DNA from: a virus
DNA: 39,834 nucleotides
Virus record (IMG/VR): IMGVR_UViG_3300005613_003354
Span: 1-39,834 of that record
Strand: one strand, 5' to 3'
The notes under the pieces are model-generated. The model had not been told where the DNA came from. It searched no databases and saw nothing but the letters and a program-made list of their open reading frames with translations. A program made the translations under genes and the position numbers. Shown piece by piece: positions 14,075 through 22,430 of the stretch; position 1 is the stretch's first letter, and each line of letters starts with the position of its first letter.

Positions 14075-14527
14075 ATGGAGAGTTTAGTCAAGCGATGGGT
14101 TTTGTATATAGAGCCTGTAGCGCAGGGGAGGCCTAGAGCCTGTAACATAGGTGGCCACATAAGGGTGTACACTCCTGCCAAAACCAGGCATTTCAGGGAG
14201 GCTTTAAGTTTGCTGCTTAATTGCGACCGGCCTGCCAGACTGGCAGAAGCTGCTGTAAAGCTTACTGTAAGAGTCTATAGAGCCATTCCCAGAAGCAAGC
14301 CCAAAAAGATCAAAAAGGCCATGCTTGAAGGCAAAATACTGCCTACGACTAAGCCTGATTTAGATAATTATATAAAAGCCATAAAAGACTCAATGAAAGG
14401 GGTTGCATGGCTCGATGATAGCCAGGTTGTGCAATATGGGATGGGTACGGGCAAGTATTATGGTCAAACGCCTAGAATCGAAATAACTGTAGAGGAGCTT
14501 CCAGAGGGGCTCCCTGATTTGTTTTAG
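14075..14527 (+). CDS. rusA: RusA-family Holliday-junction resolvase
   Basis: 150 residues, normal RusA length. Near the start AQGRPRA is the RusA-type PxGKxRPR-like strand. KPDLDNYIKAIKDSM carries the catalytic Asp 95 and 97, and VAWLDDSQV the third acidic site (Asp 114/115), all in the family's order. RusA cuts four-way junctions; in phages it debranches DNA before packaging, which fits its place just ahead of the terminase genes. ATG 14075 has no ribosome site and coincides with the predicted transcript start. GGAG at 14077-14080 is inside the frame and too far from any later start to settle the matter. Confidence 0.9.
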   Translation: MESLVKRWVLYIEPVAQGRPRACNIGGHIRVYTPAKTRHFREALSLLLNCDRPARLAEAAVKLTVRVYRAIPRSKPKKIKKAMLEGKILPTTKPDLDNYIKAIKDSMKGVAWLDDSQVVQYGMGTGKYYGQTPRIEITVEELPEGLPDLF

Positions 14528-14537
14528 GAGACAAAGA

Positions 14538-14882
14538 ATGAACATTGATGAACAAAATGCTTTAAAAGCTGAGATGAAGTCTTGCATAACTAAGCAGTGC
14601 TCACTGTTGGATGCTCGGATATCAGAATTAACAATGATCCTGAATGCCAATATGGAACTGCAAAAAGAAAAATGTCTTAGCGCTAAAATTCAGAATAATG
14701 CAGATCACCTGGGCTTCAAGGAAGAAGTAAAACACATCAAGCATGAATTGTATGGGAATGGAAAACCAGGATTAGTGTTGAAAGTTCATAAGATCATATG
14801 GACCATGGGCGTCATCAGCTTTATAAGCAATGGCGTTTTTTTATTTCTGGTAAAACTTTATATCGATAAATTTGCGGGGTAG
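14538..14882 (+). CDS. Coiled-coil membrane protein (holin/XhlA-like candidate)
   Basis: 114 residues. Residues 1-85 are hydrophilic helix, with Cys-bearing coiled coil (MKSCITKQCSLLDARISELTMIL...). Residues 88-108 (IIWTMGVISFISNGVFLFLVKL) form one transmembrane helix near the C-terminus, followed by YIDKFAG. The shape resembles XhlA/haemolysin-like phage membrane proteins that act with holins. Some phages place holin-like genes next to the terminase. No endolysin lies nearby in this window, so the lysis role is inference. Start ATG after AGGAG. Confidence 0.6.
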   Translation: MNIDEQNALKAEMKSCITKQCSLLDARISELTMILNANMELQKEKCLSAKIQNNADHLGFKEEVKHIKHELYGNGKPGLVLKVHKIIWTMGVISFISNGVFLFLVKLYIDKFAG

Positions 14883-14884
14883 TA

Positions 14885-15451
14885 TTGAAAACTGTAGCTC
14901 TTTTACGAAAAAACATGCTAGGCAGAGATCCTGATGCATCTCAGCCAATATACAGACTCAACTTTGCACTGCGAAAAGTTGCGGTTACATTTAATGGCAA
15001 CAACTATCAGGAGTGTGCTGATGCTTCTGGTCTTTCCCTTAGATATGTCAAAAGACAAATCAAAAAAAATGAAGATCTTAAAGATGCAATACGAAATATT
15101 CATGAAGGTATTGATTACCCGATTCTGGTTGCTAAGAAGCACGAAGTCCTTTCTTTCTGGACCTCTGTCATGAGAGGTGAATTGATTGAGGAAACTCATA
15201 TCGTAGGATTGGAAAAGGATGGCTCCCCTAAGACTAAAATAGTAAAGAGAATGCCAACTACTGCTGAGAGGTTGAAAGCTTCAGAATATCTGGGTAGATA
15301 TCACTCTGCCTTTAACGATAAATTGAATGTAAATAATCAAAAACCAACAACAATACAGGTAATTACTGGGGTTCCTAAGCCTGATGTATCTGAAGCTCAG
15401 ATCGTCGAAGATGTGCCTGATCCTCCAGTATCTGATGAGGATTTGTTCTAG
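14885..15451 (+). CDS. terS: Small terminase subunit
   Basis: 188 residues from TTG 14885 (GGGG ahead, weak; ATG 14915 is another option without a ribosome site). The first half carries a helix-turn-helix, YQECADASGLSLRYVKRQIKKN. The middle has VLSFWTSVMRGELIEE and TTAERLKASEYLGRYHSAF, the 'vL.f.t.vmrGE...d rlkA.e.lgk' pattern of terminase small subunits. The protein recognises phage DNA and regulates the large subunit, which follows directly. The acidic tail (DVSEAQIVEDVPDPPVSDED) is typical of a contact region with the large subunit. Confidence 0.8.
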   Translation: MKTVALLRKNMLGRDPDASQPIYRLNFALRKVAVTFNGNNYQECADASGLSLRYVKRQIKKNEDLKDAIRNIHEGIDYPILVAKKHEVLSFWTSVMRGELIEETHIVGLEKDGSPKTKIVKRMPTTAERLKASEYLGRYHSAFNDKLNVNNQKPTTIQVITGVPKPDVSEAQIVEDVPDPPVSDEDLF

Positions 15452-16789
15452 ATGATAATCAAAACAGGATATCAGCCACATGCTTTTCAATATGGGATGC
15501 ATAAAAGCATAAAGAGATTCAATGTATTTGTGTGTCATAGAAGATTTGGGAAAACTATATTTGCTGTAAATGAATTGATTGACAAAGCACTAGCAGCAGA
15601 TGTCTGGCTCCCCAGATTTGGCTACATTGCACCGCAGAGAGCTCAAGCTAAGCGTGTAACATGGGAGAAGCTCAAATGGTATGTAAAAGATATTCCTGAT
15701 GATATGAAACATATATCTGAACAAGAACTGTATATTGAATTTAAGCACAATAATGCTCGCATTACCTTATATGGGGCAGACAAAGGGAATGCAGAGAACA
15801 TCAGGGGAGAATACTTTGATGGTGTTGTCCTGGATGAAATGGCTGACATAGGTCCTGAAGTCTGGCACAAGATAGTTCGACCGATGCTGACAGATAGAAG
15901 AGGTTGGGCTTTATTTATAGGAACACCAAAAGGTGTAAACATCTTTTATGAACTGTATCTCAAAGGTGGAAGGGATAAGAATTGGGCAAGCTTTATATAT
16001 CCTGCCACTAAGACTGTCAATGTTCTGCCCTGGATCACTGAAGAGGAGTTGGCTGATGCCAGAAATGATATGACTGATGAGTCCTACCGTCAGGAATATT
16101 TATGTGACTTCAATGCTTCTTGTGCCAATGTATTAATTACAATAGATCTTATTACGGCTGCCAGGGGCAAAATATTAAGCCCAGATCAATTTAATTTCGC
16201 TCCGTTAGTGTTTGGGCAGGATGTTGCAAGATTCGGAGATGACAGGTCAAGTTTGATTAGGCGCAGAGGACTTCAAATGTTCAATCCAAGTGTCTGGAAA
16301 CAATTTGATAATATGCAAGTGGCAACTTCTTTAATTAATAAAATGGATTCTGATAACCCAGATGCTGTTTTTGTTGACGGTGGAAGGGGCGAAGGAGTCA
16401 TTGACTATATAAGATCCACAGGCAGAAAGGTAATTGAAATTAATTTTGGTGGCAAATCCCCAGACCCTCACTATTTAAATATGAGATCTTACATGTGGGA
16501 TCAGCTCAGGAAATGGCTCGAAATGGGTGGAGCTCTTCCTGATGATCCTGAGATTGTAAAAGATCTTGTAGTCCCTACTTTTGAGTTTGACTCAGGTGGT
16601 AGAATGGTGTTAGAATCAAAGAAGAAGATGAAAGAGAGAGTGGGCTATTCTCCAGATTTAGGAGATGCTGCTGCTCTGACTTTCGCCATGCCTGTTAAGA
16701 AGAGATTACATGGAATAGAAGCTGTTGCAGAGCGCAACAGGAAGAAAAGATCCAGAGATAATTATGATCCTCTGGGAAGGAGACGCTAA
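15452..16789 (+). CDS. terL: Large terminase subunit
   Basis: 445 residues, full length for this lineage. The ATPase has the deviant Walker A loop CHRRFGKT (28-35) and Walker B VVLDE (125-129). A motif FIGTPKG (about 165) acts as coupling motif. The RNase-H-like nuclease has acidic residues at D257 (FGQDVARFGDD), D309 (VFVDGGRGEGV) and D405 (DLGDAAALTF). It drives DNA into the procapsid and cuts it. The ATG abuts the stop of the small subunit gene. Sequence features resemble the terminases of BPP-1-like podoviruses. Confidence 0.95.
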   Translation: MIIKTGYQPHAFQYGMHKSIKRFNVFVCHRRFGKTIFAVNELIDKALAADVWLPRFGYIAPQRAQAKRVTWEKLKWYVKDIPDDMKHISEQELYIEFKHNNARITLYGADKGNAENIRGEYFDGVVLDEMADIGPEVWHKIVRPMLTDRRGWALFIGTPKGVNIFYELYLKGGRDKNWASFIYPATKTVNVLPWITEEELADARNDMTDESYRQEYLCDFNASCANVLITIDLITAARGKILSPDQFNFAPLVFGQDVARFGDDRSSLIRRRGLQMFNPSVWKQFDNMQVATSLINKMDSDNPDAVFVDGGRGEGVIDYIRSTGRKVIEINFGGKSPDPHYLNMRSYMWDQLRKWLEMGGALPDDPEIVKDLVVPTFEFDSGGRMVLESKKKMKERVGYSPDLGDAAALTFAMPVKKRLHGIEAVAERNRKKRSRDNYDPLGRRR

Positions 16790-17026
16790 ATGTGTGAGGG
16801 AGTTATAGAATTTTTTATGGATGATGTTTTAGGGATGACTCCAGATGTTCCATCCCCTGTGACACCTACAATGCCTGAAGCTGCTAAGTCTGCTCGGGAT
16901 TCTCTTAACATGGCTAAAGAATTTGCAAAGCGCAGAGGTGCTTTACTTTCTAAGAACAAGAAAACAGGAGGCTTAGGTCTTGAAACTCAAGCTGAGACAA
17001 CAATGAAAAAGCTTTTGGGTGAGTAA
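16790..17026 (+). CDS. Small protein between terminase and portal (78 aa)
   Basis: Unrecognised by name, but its type is familiar: a short protein between terminase and connector genes in BPP-1-like phages, with a Pro-rich start, an AKSARDSLNMAKEFAKRRG helix and a C-terminal KKLLGE. ATG 16790 follows the terL stop directly, with AAGGAG ahead. It probably belongs to the head or to connector assembly. Function is unknown. Confidence 0.65.
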   Translation: MCEGVIEFFMDDVLGMTPDVPSPVTPTMPEAAKSARDSLNMAKEFAKRRGALLSKNKKTGGLGLETQAETTMKKLLGE

Positions 17027-17027
17027 T

Positions 17028-18737
17028 ATGAAAGTAGATAAAAAACAATATGATGAAATAATGAGACTAATTGGGCGGAGAGTCGCCCAACTTGAAGAGT
17101 CCTATACTACATGGGTTCCTTTCTGGAGAGCTTCCCAGAGTTACATACTCCCTAACAGAGGTCGTAATCTGGGAGATTATGGCAACAGAACTGGCAGCGC
17201 AGAGACAGAACATAATAATGGAGAGCTTGGCGGTTCTTTAATTATGAATACAACTCCTACTGATGCTTTAGAGGTTATGAGCTCAGGCATGCAGTCTGGG
17301 TTGACTTCTCCCGCAAGGCCATGGTTCAAGTTAGCTCTGGACGATGAAGAACTGTCTGACAGGTATGACATCAGAGTGTGGCTTGATGAAGTTGCCAGAC
17401 GTATGAGAATCATATTCAGTAAATCGAATATCTATCAATCTTTTGTTACTGCTTATAAAGAGCTGGGTGGTTTTTGTACTTTTGTTTCAATCCTGGAAGA
17501 AGACTTTGATACAGTAGTCAGGTGCACAGATCTGACTTGTGGCGAATATAAATTGGCTCTTAATGATAAAAGAGAAGTGGATACTTTATACAGAAACATT
17601 GTTATGACAGTTGGGCAAATGGCATCTGCTTTCGGCTTAGAGAATTGCAGCTATGATGCTCAGGAAAAGTACAGACAAGGTGATTTACAATCCATATTCA
17701 CTATTTGTCATATGATTGAGCCAAATGATGACAGATACAAAGTTGTATCCAAAAGGTTCAGTTATAGGTCAATGTATTGGGAGAAGGGTTGCAAAGAGTC
17801 CAGATTCTTAAGAACGGGTGGATATTATGAAAAACCTTTTGTGGCTGTGAGATGGGAAACTTGTTCCGACGATGTTTATGGCCACGGTCCAGGGACTAAG
17901 ATGATTAGAGATATTAAGATGCTTCAAACACTTGAAGAACAGAGTTTGATTGCCCTTGATAAAATGGTCAATCCTCCACTTGTTGGATCTCCTGAAATGC
18001 AAATAGATGATATAGATTCTATGCCTGGTGGGATTTCATTCCCTTCCAGTGTTGTAACTGGGGGAGTGGGATTGACTCCTTTATATCAGGTGAATTTTGA
18101 TATTCAAAGTGTTGAATATAAGATTAATGTTGTTGAGAATAGAATCAGAGTTGGCTTTTATAATGATTTATTTAAGGCTCTTTCTATGTTTAATAACAGA
18201 ACCAGGCTAACAGCCACTGAAGTTGACGAATTACGTGATGAGAAACTTCTACAGTTGGGTCCGGTTCTTTCAAGACTTCATTTTGAATATCACGACCCTT
18301 TAATCAATAGGGTTTTCAACATCATGTTCAGAGGTGATTTATTGCCTGATATGCCAGAAGAGCTTCGGAGAAAAGATATAAAGATAAACTATATAAGTAT
18401 TCTGGATCAGGCCATGCATATTGCTCGGATAAATGGTTTAACAAGTTTTACTTCTTACGTTGGAAGTATTGCTGCAATAAGCCCTGAGACTTTAGACAAA
18501 GCAAACTTGGATGAAGCTGTTGAAGAATACCATAGATATACGGGTGCAGACAGTAAAGTATTGAGATCAAAAGAGGAAGTGGCTCAGATCAGACAGGCCA
18601 GAGCTCAACAGGCTGCCATGCAACAGGCTGTACAGATGGGCAATGAAATGACTCAGGGTGCTAAAAATCTTTCTGAGGCTAAAACTGATGGAGATAATCT
18701 TCTCAAAACATTGACAGGAGCAAGGACGGGTATATAA
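17028..18737 (+). CDS. Portal / head-tail connector protein
   Basis: 569 residues from ATG 17028 (GTG 17019 is in frame but the ribosome site sits between). It matches the T7-like connector family: YTTWVPFWRASQSYILPNRGR, the block around MNTTPTDALEVMSSGMQSGL, RPWFKL, and then KMIRDIKMLQTLEEQSLIALDK with NRTRLTATEVDELRDEKL. The last 40 residues are Gln/Ala-rich helix, the barrel/crown end. Twelve copies form the DNA channel at one capsid vertex. It ends in TAATG, sharing one base with the next ATG. Confidence 0.92.
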   Translation: MKVDKKQYDEIMRLIGRRVAQLEESYTTWVPFWRASQSYILPNRGRNLGDYGNRTGSAETEHNNGELGGSLIMNTTPTDALEVMSSGMQSGLTSPARPWFKLALDDEELSDRYDIRVWLDEVARRMRIIFSKSNIYQSFVTAYKELGGFCTFVSILEEDFDTVVRCTDLTCGEYKLALNDKREVDTLYRNIVMTVGQMASAFGLENCSYDAQEKYRQGDLQSIFTICHMIEPNDDRYKVVSKRFSYRSMYWEKGCKESRFLRTGGYYEKPFVAVRWETCSDDVYGHGPGTKMIRDIKMLQTLEEQSLIALDKMVNPPLVGSPEMQIDDIDSMPGGISFPSSVVTGGVGLTPLYQVNFDIQSVEYKINVVENRIRVGFYNDLFKALSMFNNRTRLTATEVDELRDEKLLQLGPVLSRLHFEYHDPLINRVFNIMFRGDLLPDMPEELRRKDIKINYISILDQAMHIARINGLTSFTSYVGSIAAISPETLDKANLDEAVEEYHRYTGADSKVLRSKEEVAQIRQARAQQAAMQQAVQMGNEMTQGAKNLSEAKTDGDNLLKTLTGARTGI

Positions 18738-19066
18738 TGGATAGGGAAAGAAAAAAAGAAAATAAAGAATTAAGAAAACAACTAGAAATAGATCATCTAA
18801 TTAATACTATGAAACATGCATCAGGGCGTGCTGTTGTGTGGGGAATACTCACTGACTGCAAGATCTATCAAGCCTATACAGGCGATGCTGGCAGTGTGCT
18901 TTTTTGTGAAGGCAAAAGAGCTGCCGGATTAAGGCTTATGCTTCAGATCATGCAATACTGCCCAATGCAGTTTTGGTTAATGCAAGTTGAGAATTGTCCC
19001 AATTACGATTGGGCTTCTGCTTTTCCAGCTTTTAAGAAAGAAGCTGAGAGAATCATAAATAGATAA
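18737..19066 (+). CDS. Bbp19-like structural-region protein (109 aa)
   Basis: 109 residues. After a charged start, SGRAVVWGILTDCKIYQAYTG and LFCEGKRAAGLRLMLQIMQYCP match the pattern 'gR.vlw.iL...g.y...f.....eG.R..Gl.ll..i...P' known for Bbp19-like proteins between connector and scaffold genes. Function in the virion is not known to me. One-base overlap with the portal gene. Confidence 0.75.
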   Translation: MDRERKKENKELRKQLEIDHLINTMKHASGRAVVWGILTDCKIYQAYTGDAGSVLFCEGKRAAGLRLMLQIMQYCPMQFWLMQVENCPNYDWASAFPAFKKEAERIINR

Positions 19067-19077
19067 GGGGGATTTAA

Positions 19078-19794
19078 ATGCCAGAAGATGTAAACACTAG
19101 CACTGAAAGTAATGAAAGTGCTGAAACTTCTTTGATCCAGAACGTTGAAATTGAAAACAAGTCAACTGAAGTAGCTCCTGAGGAGACTAAAGCGGACAAG
19201 GTTCTTAATGGAATGTATGGAGACCCAAACAAAGAAGAGACAGAAGAAACAGACGAGCAGTCTAAGGATCAGCCTGAGACCAAGGCAAAGGACGAAAAAG
19301 ACCCCGAGTCAGAAGAGTCCAAAGATGATAAAAAAGATGACTCTTACAAGTATGAGATGCCTGAGGGAACTAATCTTGATGAAGGTTTAATGGAAGTGGT
19401 TAATTCCAAATTCAAAGAACTTAATATAAATCAGGAGCAAGCCCAGGCAATAGTTGAGGAAGTGGCTAAGTATAGTAAAGAAGCCGCTGAGAAAGCTGAA
19501 GCCGAAGTGAGAAACCTCAGAAAAGAATGGGTTGATGCAACCAAAAAAGCTGAAGGTGATTACTTCGAAAGAAATCAAAGGGACATTGCAAAGGCTATTA
19601 GTTTCTATGGAAACAAAGATCTATTAGAACTTTTGCAAACTACATGGATGGGGGATAACCCTCTTATACGTAATTTGTTACTAAATGTAGGGCGATCTTT
19701 AAATGAAGATACCCTTATTACTGCGGCGCCAGACAAAGGTGAGCCTACTGATGCAGATAAGCTCAATGCCTTATATGGTAAGCCTAAAAAATAA
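19078..19794 (+). CDS. Scaffold protein (capsid assembly)
   Basis: 238 residues, very acidic and low-complexity in the first 95 (runs of Glu, Asp, Lys, Thr), then helical (LDEGLMEVVNSKFKELNINQ, AEAEVRNLRKEW), ending in a repeated short motif: VLNGMYGDPNK near residue 42 and KLNALYGKPKK at the very end. Position directly before the major capsid gene, composition and length fit phage scaffolds that template the procapsid and then leave. Strong ribosome site AAGGGGG. The matching 'LN.xYGxP' peptides at both ends are notable. Confidence 0.82.
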   Translation: MPEDVNTSTESNESAETSLIQNVEIENKSTEVAPEETKADKVLNGMYGDPNKEETEETDEQSKDQPETKAKDEKDPESEESKDDKKDDSYKYEMPEGTNLDEGLMEVVNSKFKELNINQEQAQAIVEEVAKYSKEAAEKAEAEVRNLRKEWVDATKKAEGDYFERNQRDIAKAISFYGNKDLLELLQTTWMGDNPLIRNLLLNVGRSLNEDTLITAAPDKGEPTDADKLNALYGKPKK

Positions 19795-19806
19795 AGGAGA
19801 ACGATT

Positions 19807-20829
19807 ATGGCAGCTATAGGTGGAAATGCACTTACTTTGTTAGATTTAGCGAAACAAGCTAATGATAACTTAGCAGTTCAGGAAGTAGTTGAGGTTTTAG
19901 CCCCAACTAATGAAATTTTAGACGATATGCTCTGGGTCCAGGCTAACTTGCCAACAGGACACAGAACTACTCAGAGAACATCTTTACCGACTCCAAGTTG
20001 GGGAAGAATTAACAAAGGTATTCCTTTTTCCAAATCAACAACTAAACAGGTTACTGACCCCATTGGTGAATTAACTTGCAGATCCACTGTTGATTTAAGG
20101 TTACTTGAAATTGCACAGACTCCAGAAGATGCAAGAAAAATGAGATACAATGAAGATATGGCTTCTATTCAGTCTGCTGGTTCAACTGTTGCCAGTAATG
20201 TTATTTATGGTGATCCAGATGACAATGAAGATGGATTTTTAGGCCTTACATCACGTTATGCTATCCCTTCTACTAATAAAAGAGTATCTGGATACAATAT
20301 GGTAGATGGTGGAGGATCTGGCTCAGACAATACATCCATCTGGCTTATGTTCTGGGGACCTAAAACAGTACATGGTATTTATGGAAGAAACCAGGCAGCA
20401 GGTATCAGATTCGAGAATAACGAAAAAGTAAGAGTTGAGGATAGTGATGGTAACCCTTACTACGCAGCAGAAACAATCATGAGATGGTCCTGCGGATTAA
20501 CAGTCGCTGACTGGAGAGCAGTTGTAAGAATTTGTAACATTGATGTTTCAGATTTGGCTACAGCTTCACCTGCTGATTTAATCGAATTAATGATTAAAGC
20601 ACTTCATAGAGTTCCTAAACAGGTTAGAGCTATGGGTCTTAGACCTGCCTTCTATATGAACAGTACTGTTATGCAGTATCTTGACATTCAGAAAATCGAT
20701 AAAGCCTTAGGTCTTAGCTACTCTGATGCTTTCGGCGACAAAGTTATGACTTTTAGAGGTACTCCTCTAAGAGAAGTTGATGAATTACTTAATGACGAAG
20801 CTGCCGTAACTGGTACTTTTGCTTCATAA
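19807..20829 (+). CDS. Major capsid protein
   Basis: 340 residues. Signatures are of the BPP-1 (Bbp17)-like capsid group: LLDLAKQANDNLAVQEVVEVL, LPTGHRTTQRTSLPTPSWGRINKG, TVDLRLLEI, then GLTSRYAIP, GIYGRNQAAGIR, and KQVRAMGLRPAFYMNSTVMQYL. An HK97-type fold is assumed for the family. It sits between scaffold and cement-like genes. Strong ribosome site and no overlap, as expected for a highly made protein. It will be the most abundant virion protein. Confidence 0.9.
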   Translation: MAAIGGNALTLLDLAKQANDNLAVQEVVEVLAPTNEILDDMLWVQANLPTGHRTTQRTSLPTPSWGRINKGIPFSKSTTKQVTDPIGELTCRSTVDLRLLEIAQTPEDARKMRYNEDMASIQSAGSTVASNVIYGDPDDNEDGFLGLTSRYAIPSTNKRVSGYNMVDGGGSGSDNTSIWLMFWGPKTVHGIYGRNQAAGIRFENNEKVRVEDSDGNPYYAAETIMRWSCGLTVADWRAVVRICNIDVSDLATASPADLIELMIKALHRVPKQVRAMGLRPAFYMNSTVMQYLDIQKIDKALGLSYSDAFGDKVMTFRGTPLREVDELLNDEAAVTGTFAS

Positions 20830-20847
20830 TCCAGGAGGATATATAAA

Positions 20848-21252
20848 ATGAGATTAGATCAAGAACTTATATTGTGTGAAGATCAGGCGGTCACTACAAG
20901 TGCTGCTTCTACTAATTACATTGACCAGGGAGCCGCAGGCGACGCTTACAGCTCTATGTTCATTCAGTGCTTAGTTAGTGAAGCTGTTACTTCAGCAGGC
21001 GCTGCTAATGTTAATTTTAAAGTTGAAACTGATGATAATACATCTTTCAGTTCATCTACAGTATTATTTGAAACTGGCAACATTGCAAAAGCTACACTCG
21101 TAGATAAGTACACTCCTTTCAAGCTCAGGATTCCTTTTGGAACTCAGAGATATATTAGAGTTTATTTCACTTGTAGTGCTACACTCACAGCAGGGCAGTT
21201 CACAGTGTTCATTTGCAAAGATGTAATGCTAGATCAGAAACAATACAGCTAA
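20848..21252 (+). CDS. Bbp16-like capsid cement/decoration protein
   Basis: 134 residues. The start MRLDQELILCEDQAVTTSAASTNYIDQG resembles the family's 'd.ql.f.daQalt.sa.St..iDlg' and the rest is beta-rich (RIPFGTQRYIRVYFTCSATLTAG). Bbp16-type proteins sit on the capsid and stabilise it. AGGAGG ribosome site. A hairpin follows the stop codon. Confidence 0.8.
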   Translation: MRLDQELILCEDQAVTTSAASTNYIDQGAAGDAYSSMFIQCLVSEAVTSAGAANVNFKVETDDNTSFSSSTVLFETGNIAKATLVDKYTPFKLRIPFGTQRYIRVYFTCSATLTAGQFTVFICKDVMLDQKQYS

Positions 21253-21261
21253 TTATAGAGG

Positions 21262-21281
21262 AGGGGGCTTATTGTCCCCTT
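21262..21281 (+). repeat. 20-base hairpin repeat, copy 1
   Basis: Sequence AGGGGGCTTATTGTCCCCTT; AGGGG pairs with CCCCT. The same 20 bases recur at 22389-22408. The copy follows the cement gene and could terminate transcripts or serve as an RNA-processing stem; its T-run is weak (CTTTAAAT). Confidence 0.85.
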
Positions 21282-21304
21282 CCTTTAAATAGGAGATTTT
21301 AAAA

Positions 21305-22036
21305 ATGAAATTAATAGTTATATTAGTAACGGTCATCATGGCTCTTTCAGCACCTTTGCAGGCAGACGCATGGTACAGATGTATTAATAGTAATACGTAT
21401 AATGATACTGTATATACAATCAACATGTATTACAAATTTGCATCAGATCCTGGAGCCAACTTTGAAGCCCTTTCAGGAGATTACAAAGGCCTTGGTGCTT
21501 CTTTTGAGCATTATGCAAATGCTTTAAATGACAACACTCTTATTGATACAAATAAGAACAATTTTGAAATGAAAAAAGATATACTCATGTCCAGTGGGGA
21601 CTCCATTGGTGATGTTATTATGAGAATAGGAGCTTCTAACACAGAAGGCTTTGAAATCGTAGTACATGATGAGACAATAGATCTTGATGGTTCAGGTGCT
21701 ACTTATGAGGTTACAAGTTGTACAATCGAAACAGGAGAAGTTATTTTGGCTGTTCAAGCCACTATAGAAGATACTGTTGAAGCTGCTACTTCTGTTAACT
21801 TTGCTAAAGTAGGCGTGGGCGAAGCTGATGGTGATCCTGATGAGTATGGCTTGTTTTCAGGAGCTTCTATAAACCTTAAGTCTGATAAGATTCCAGATTG
21901 GGCTGTTTTCACAGACAGTTACACTTTTGCTATCACAGCATGTCAGACAGGCGGCGGAGCTTCTTCTGACAATCTTAATACTGGCGAAGTAAGATTCAGA
22001 GCAGTATATTTGAGGCTGAATAGTCTCGACAATTAA
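21305..22036 (+). CDS. Predicted exported beta-rich protein (243 aa)
   Basis: Begins MKLIVILVTVIMALSAPLQADA|WYRC: a basic start, hydrophobic core and A-x-A site, a clear Sec signal peptide of about 22 residues. The rest is beta-rich (DLDGSGATYEVTSCTIETGE, CQTGGGASSDNL) and resembles small head or tail decoration proteins in outline, but virion proteins rarely carry signal peptides. It is not recognised. It is followed by the 110-residue gene, and both are enclosed by the identical hairpin repeats, like a self-contained 'moron'. Export to periplasm or surface is likely; the function could be surface exclusion or host fitness (inference). Confidence 0.7.
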   Translation: MKLIVILVTVIMALSAPLQADAWYRCINSNTYNDTVYTINMYYKFASDPGANFEALSGDYKGLGASFEHYANALNDNTLIDTNKNNFEMKKDILMSSGDSIGDVIMRIGASNTEGFEIVVHDETIDLDGSGATYEVTSCTIETGEVILAVQATIEDTVEAATSVNFAKVGVGEADGDPDEYGLFSGASINLKSDKIPDWAVFTDSYTFAITACQTGGGASSDNLNTGEVRFRAVYLRLNSLDN

Positions 22037-22048
22037 GGGAGGTTTCGA

Positions 22049-22381
22049 GTGAAACAAGGTGAAGTTAAAAAGAAATATGTGGCTCTATGTGATAGTTACT
22101 TAGGCAACAGATATAGACAAGAAGGTAAAGTCTACAGACTGTATCCTTCGGATGTTGAAGAGTGGAACAAAACTAAAATGAAAGATCATAAAAGGTTTGA
22201 GTTGCTGGAAGACTTTGACGAAGAAGAAAGAGAGGCTTTTGAAGGACAGGCGGTTATAGAGCATGCCGACGAGAAAGATCTCGAAAAGAATGTAATCAAA
22301 CCTGGTAAAGCTGACATTTTAGACAAAAAGAAAAAGACTGGAAATAAGAAAGCTAAAAAATCTGATGACATTTTAAGTTAA
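22049..22381 (+). CDS. Hypothetical protein (110 aa), GTG start
   Basis: Starts at GTG 22049 behind GGGAGG. The first 40 residues (KKKYVALCDSYLGNRYRQEGKVYRL) match the short 'v.l.d.y.g..yRpeGevf' pattern of small proteins near tail genes in podoviruses. The rest is acid/Lys-rich and disordered, ending DDILS. Function unknown. The second hairpin repeat lies just after its stop. Confidence 0.65.
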   Translation: MKQGEVKKKYVALCDSYLGNRYRQEGKVYRLYPSDVEEWNKTKMKDHKRFELLEDFDEEEREAFEGQAVIEHADEKDLEKNVIKPGKADILDKKKKTGNKKAKKSDDILS

Positions 22382-22388
22382 GTACGAG

Positions 22389-22408
22389 AGGGGGCTTATT
22401 GTCCCCTT
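22389..22408 (+). repeat. 20-base hairpin repeat, copy 2
   Basis: Identical to 21262-21281. Here the stem is followed by TTAATT, making a fair intrinsic terminator. With copy 1 it brackets two genes (1127 bases apart start to start). Confidence 0.85.
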
Positions 22409-22430
22409 TTAATTATTAAAGGGGTGAAAA

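Noticed and set aside
21253-21304. Insertion sequence borders around the 21305-22381 cassette
   Set aside because: The repeats are direct hairpins and no transposase, inverted ends or target-site duplication is visible; kept only as a possible recombination cassette.
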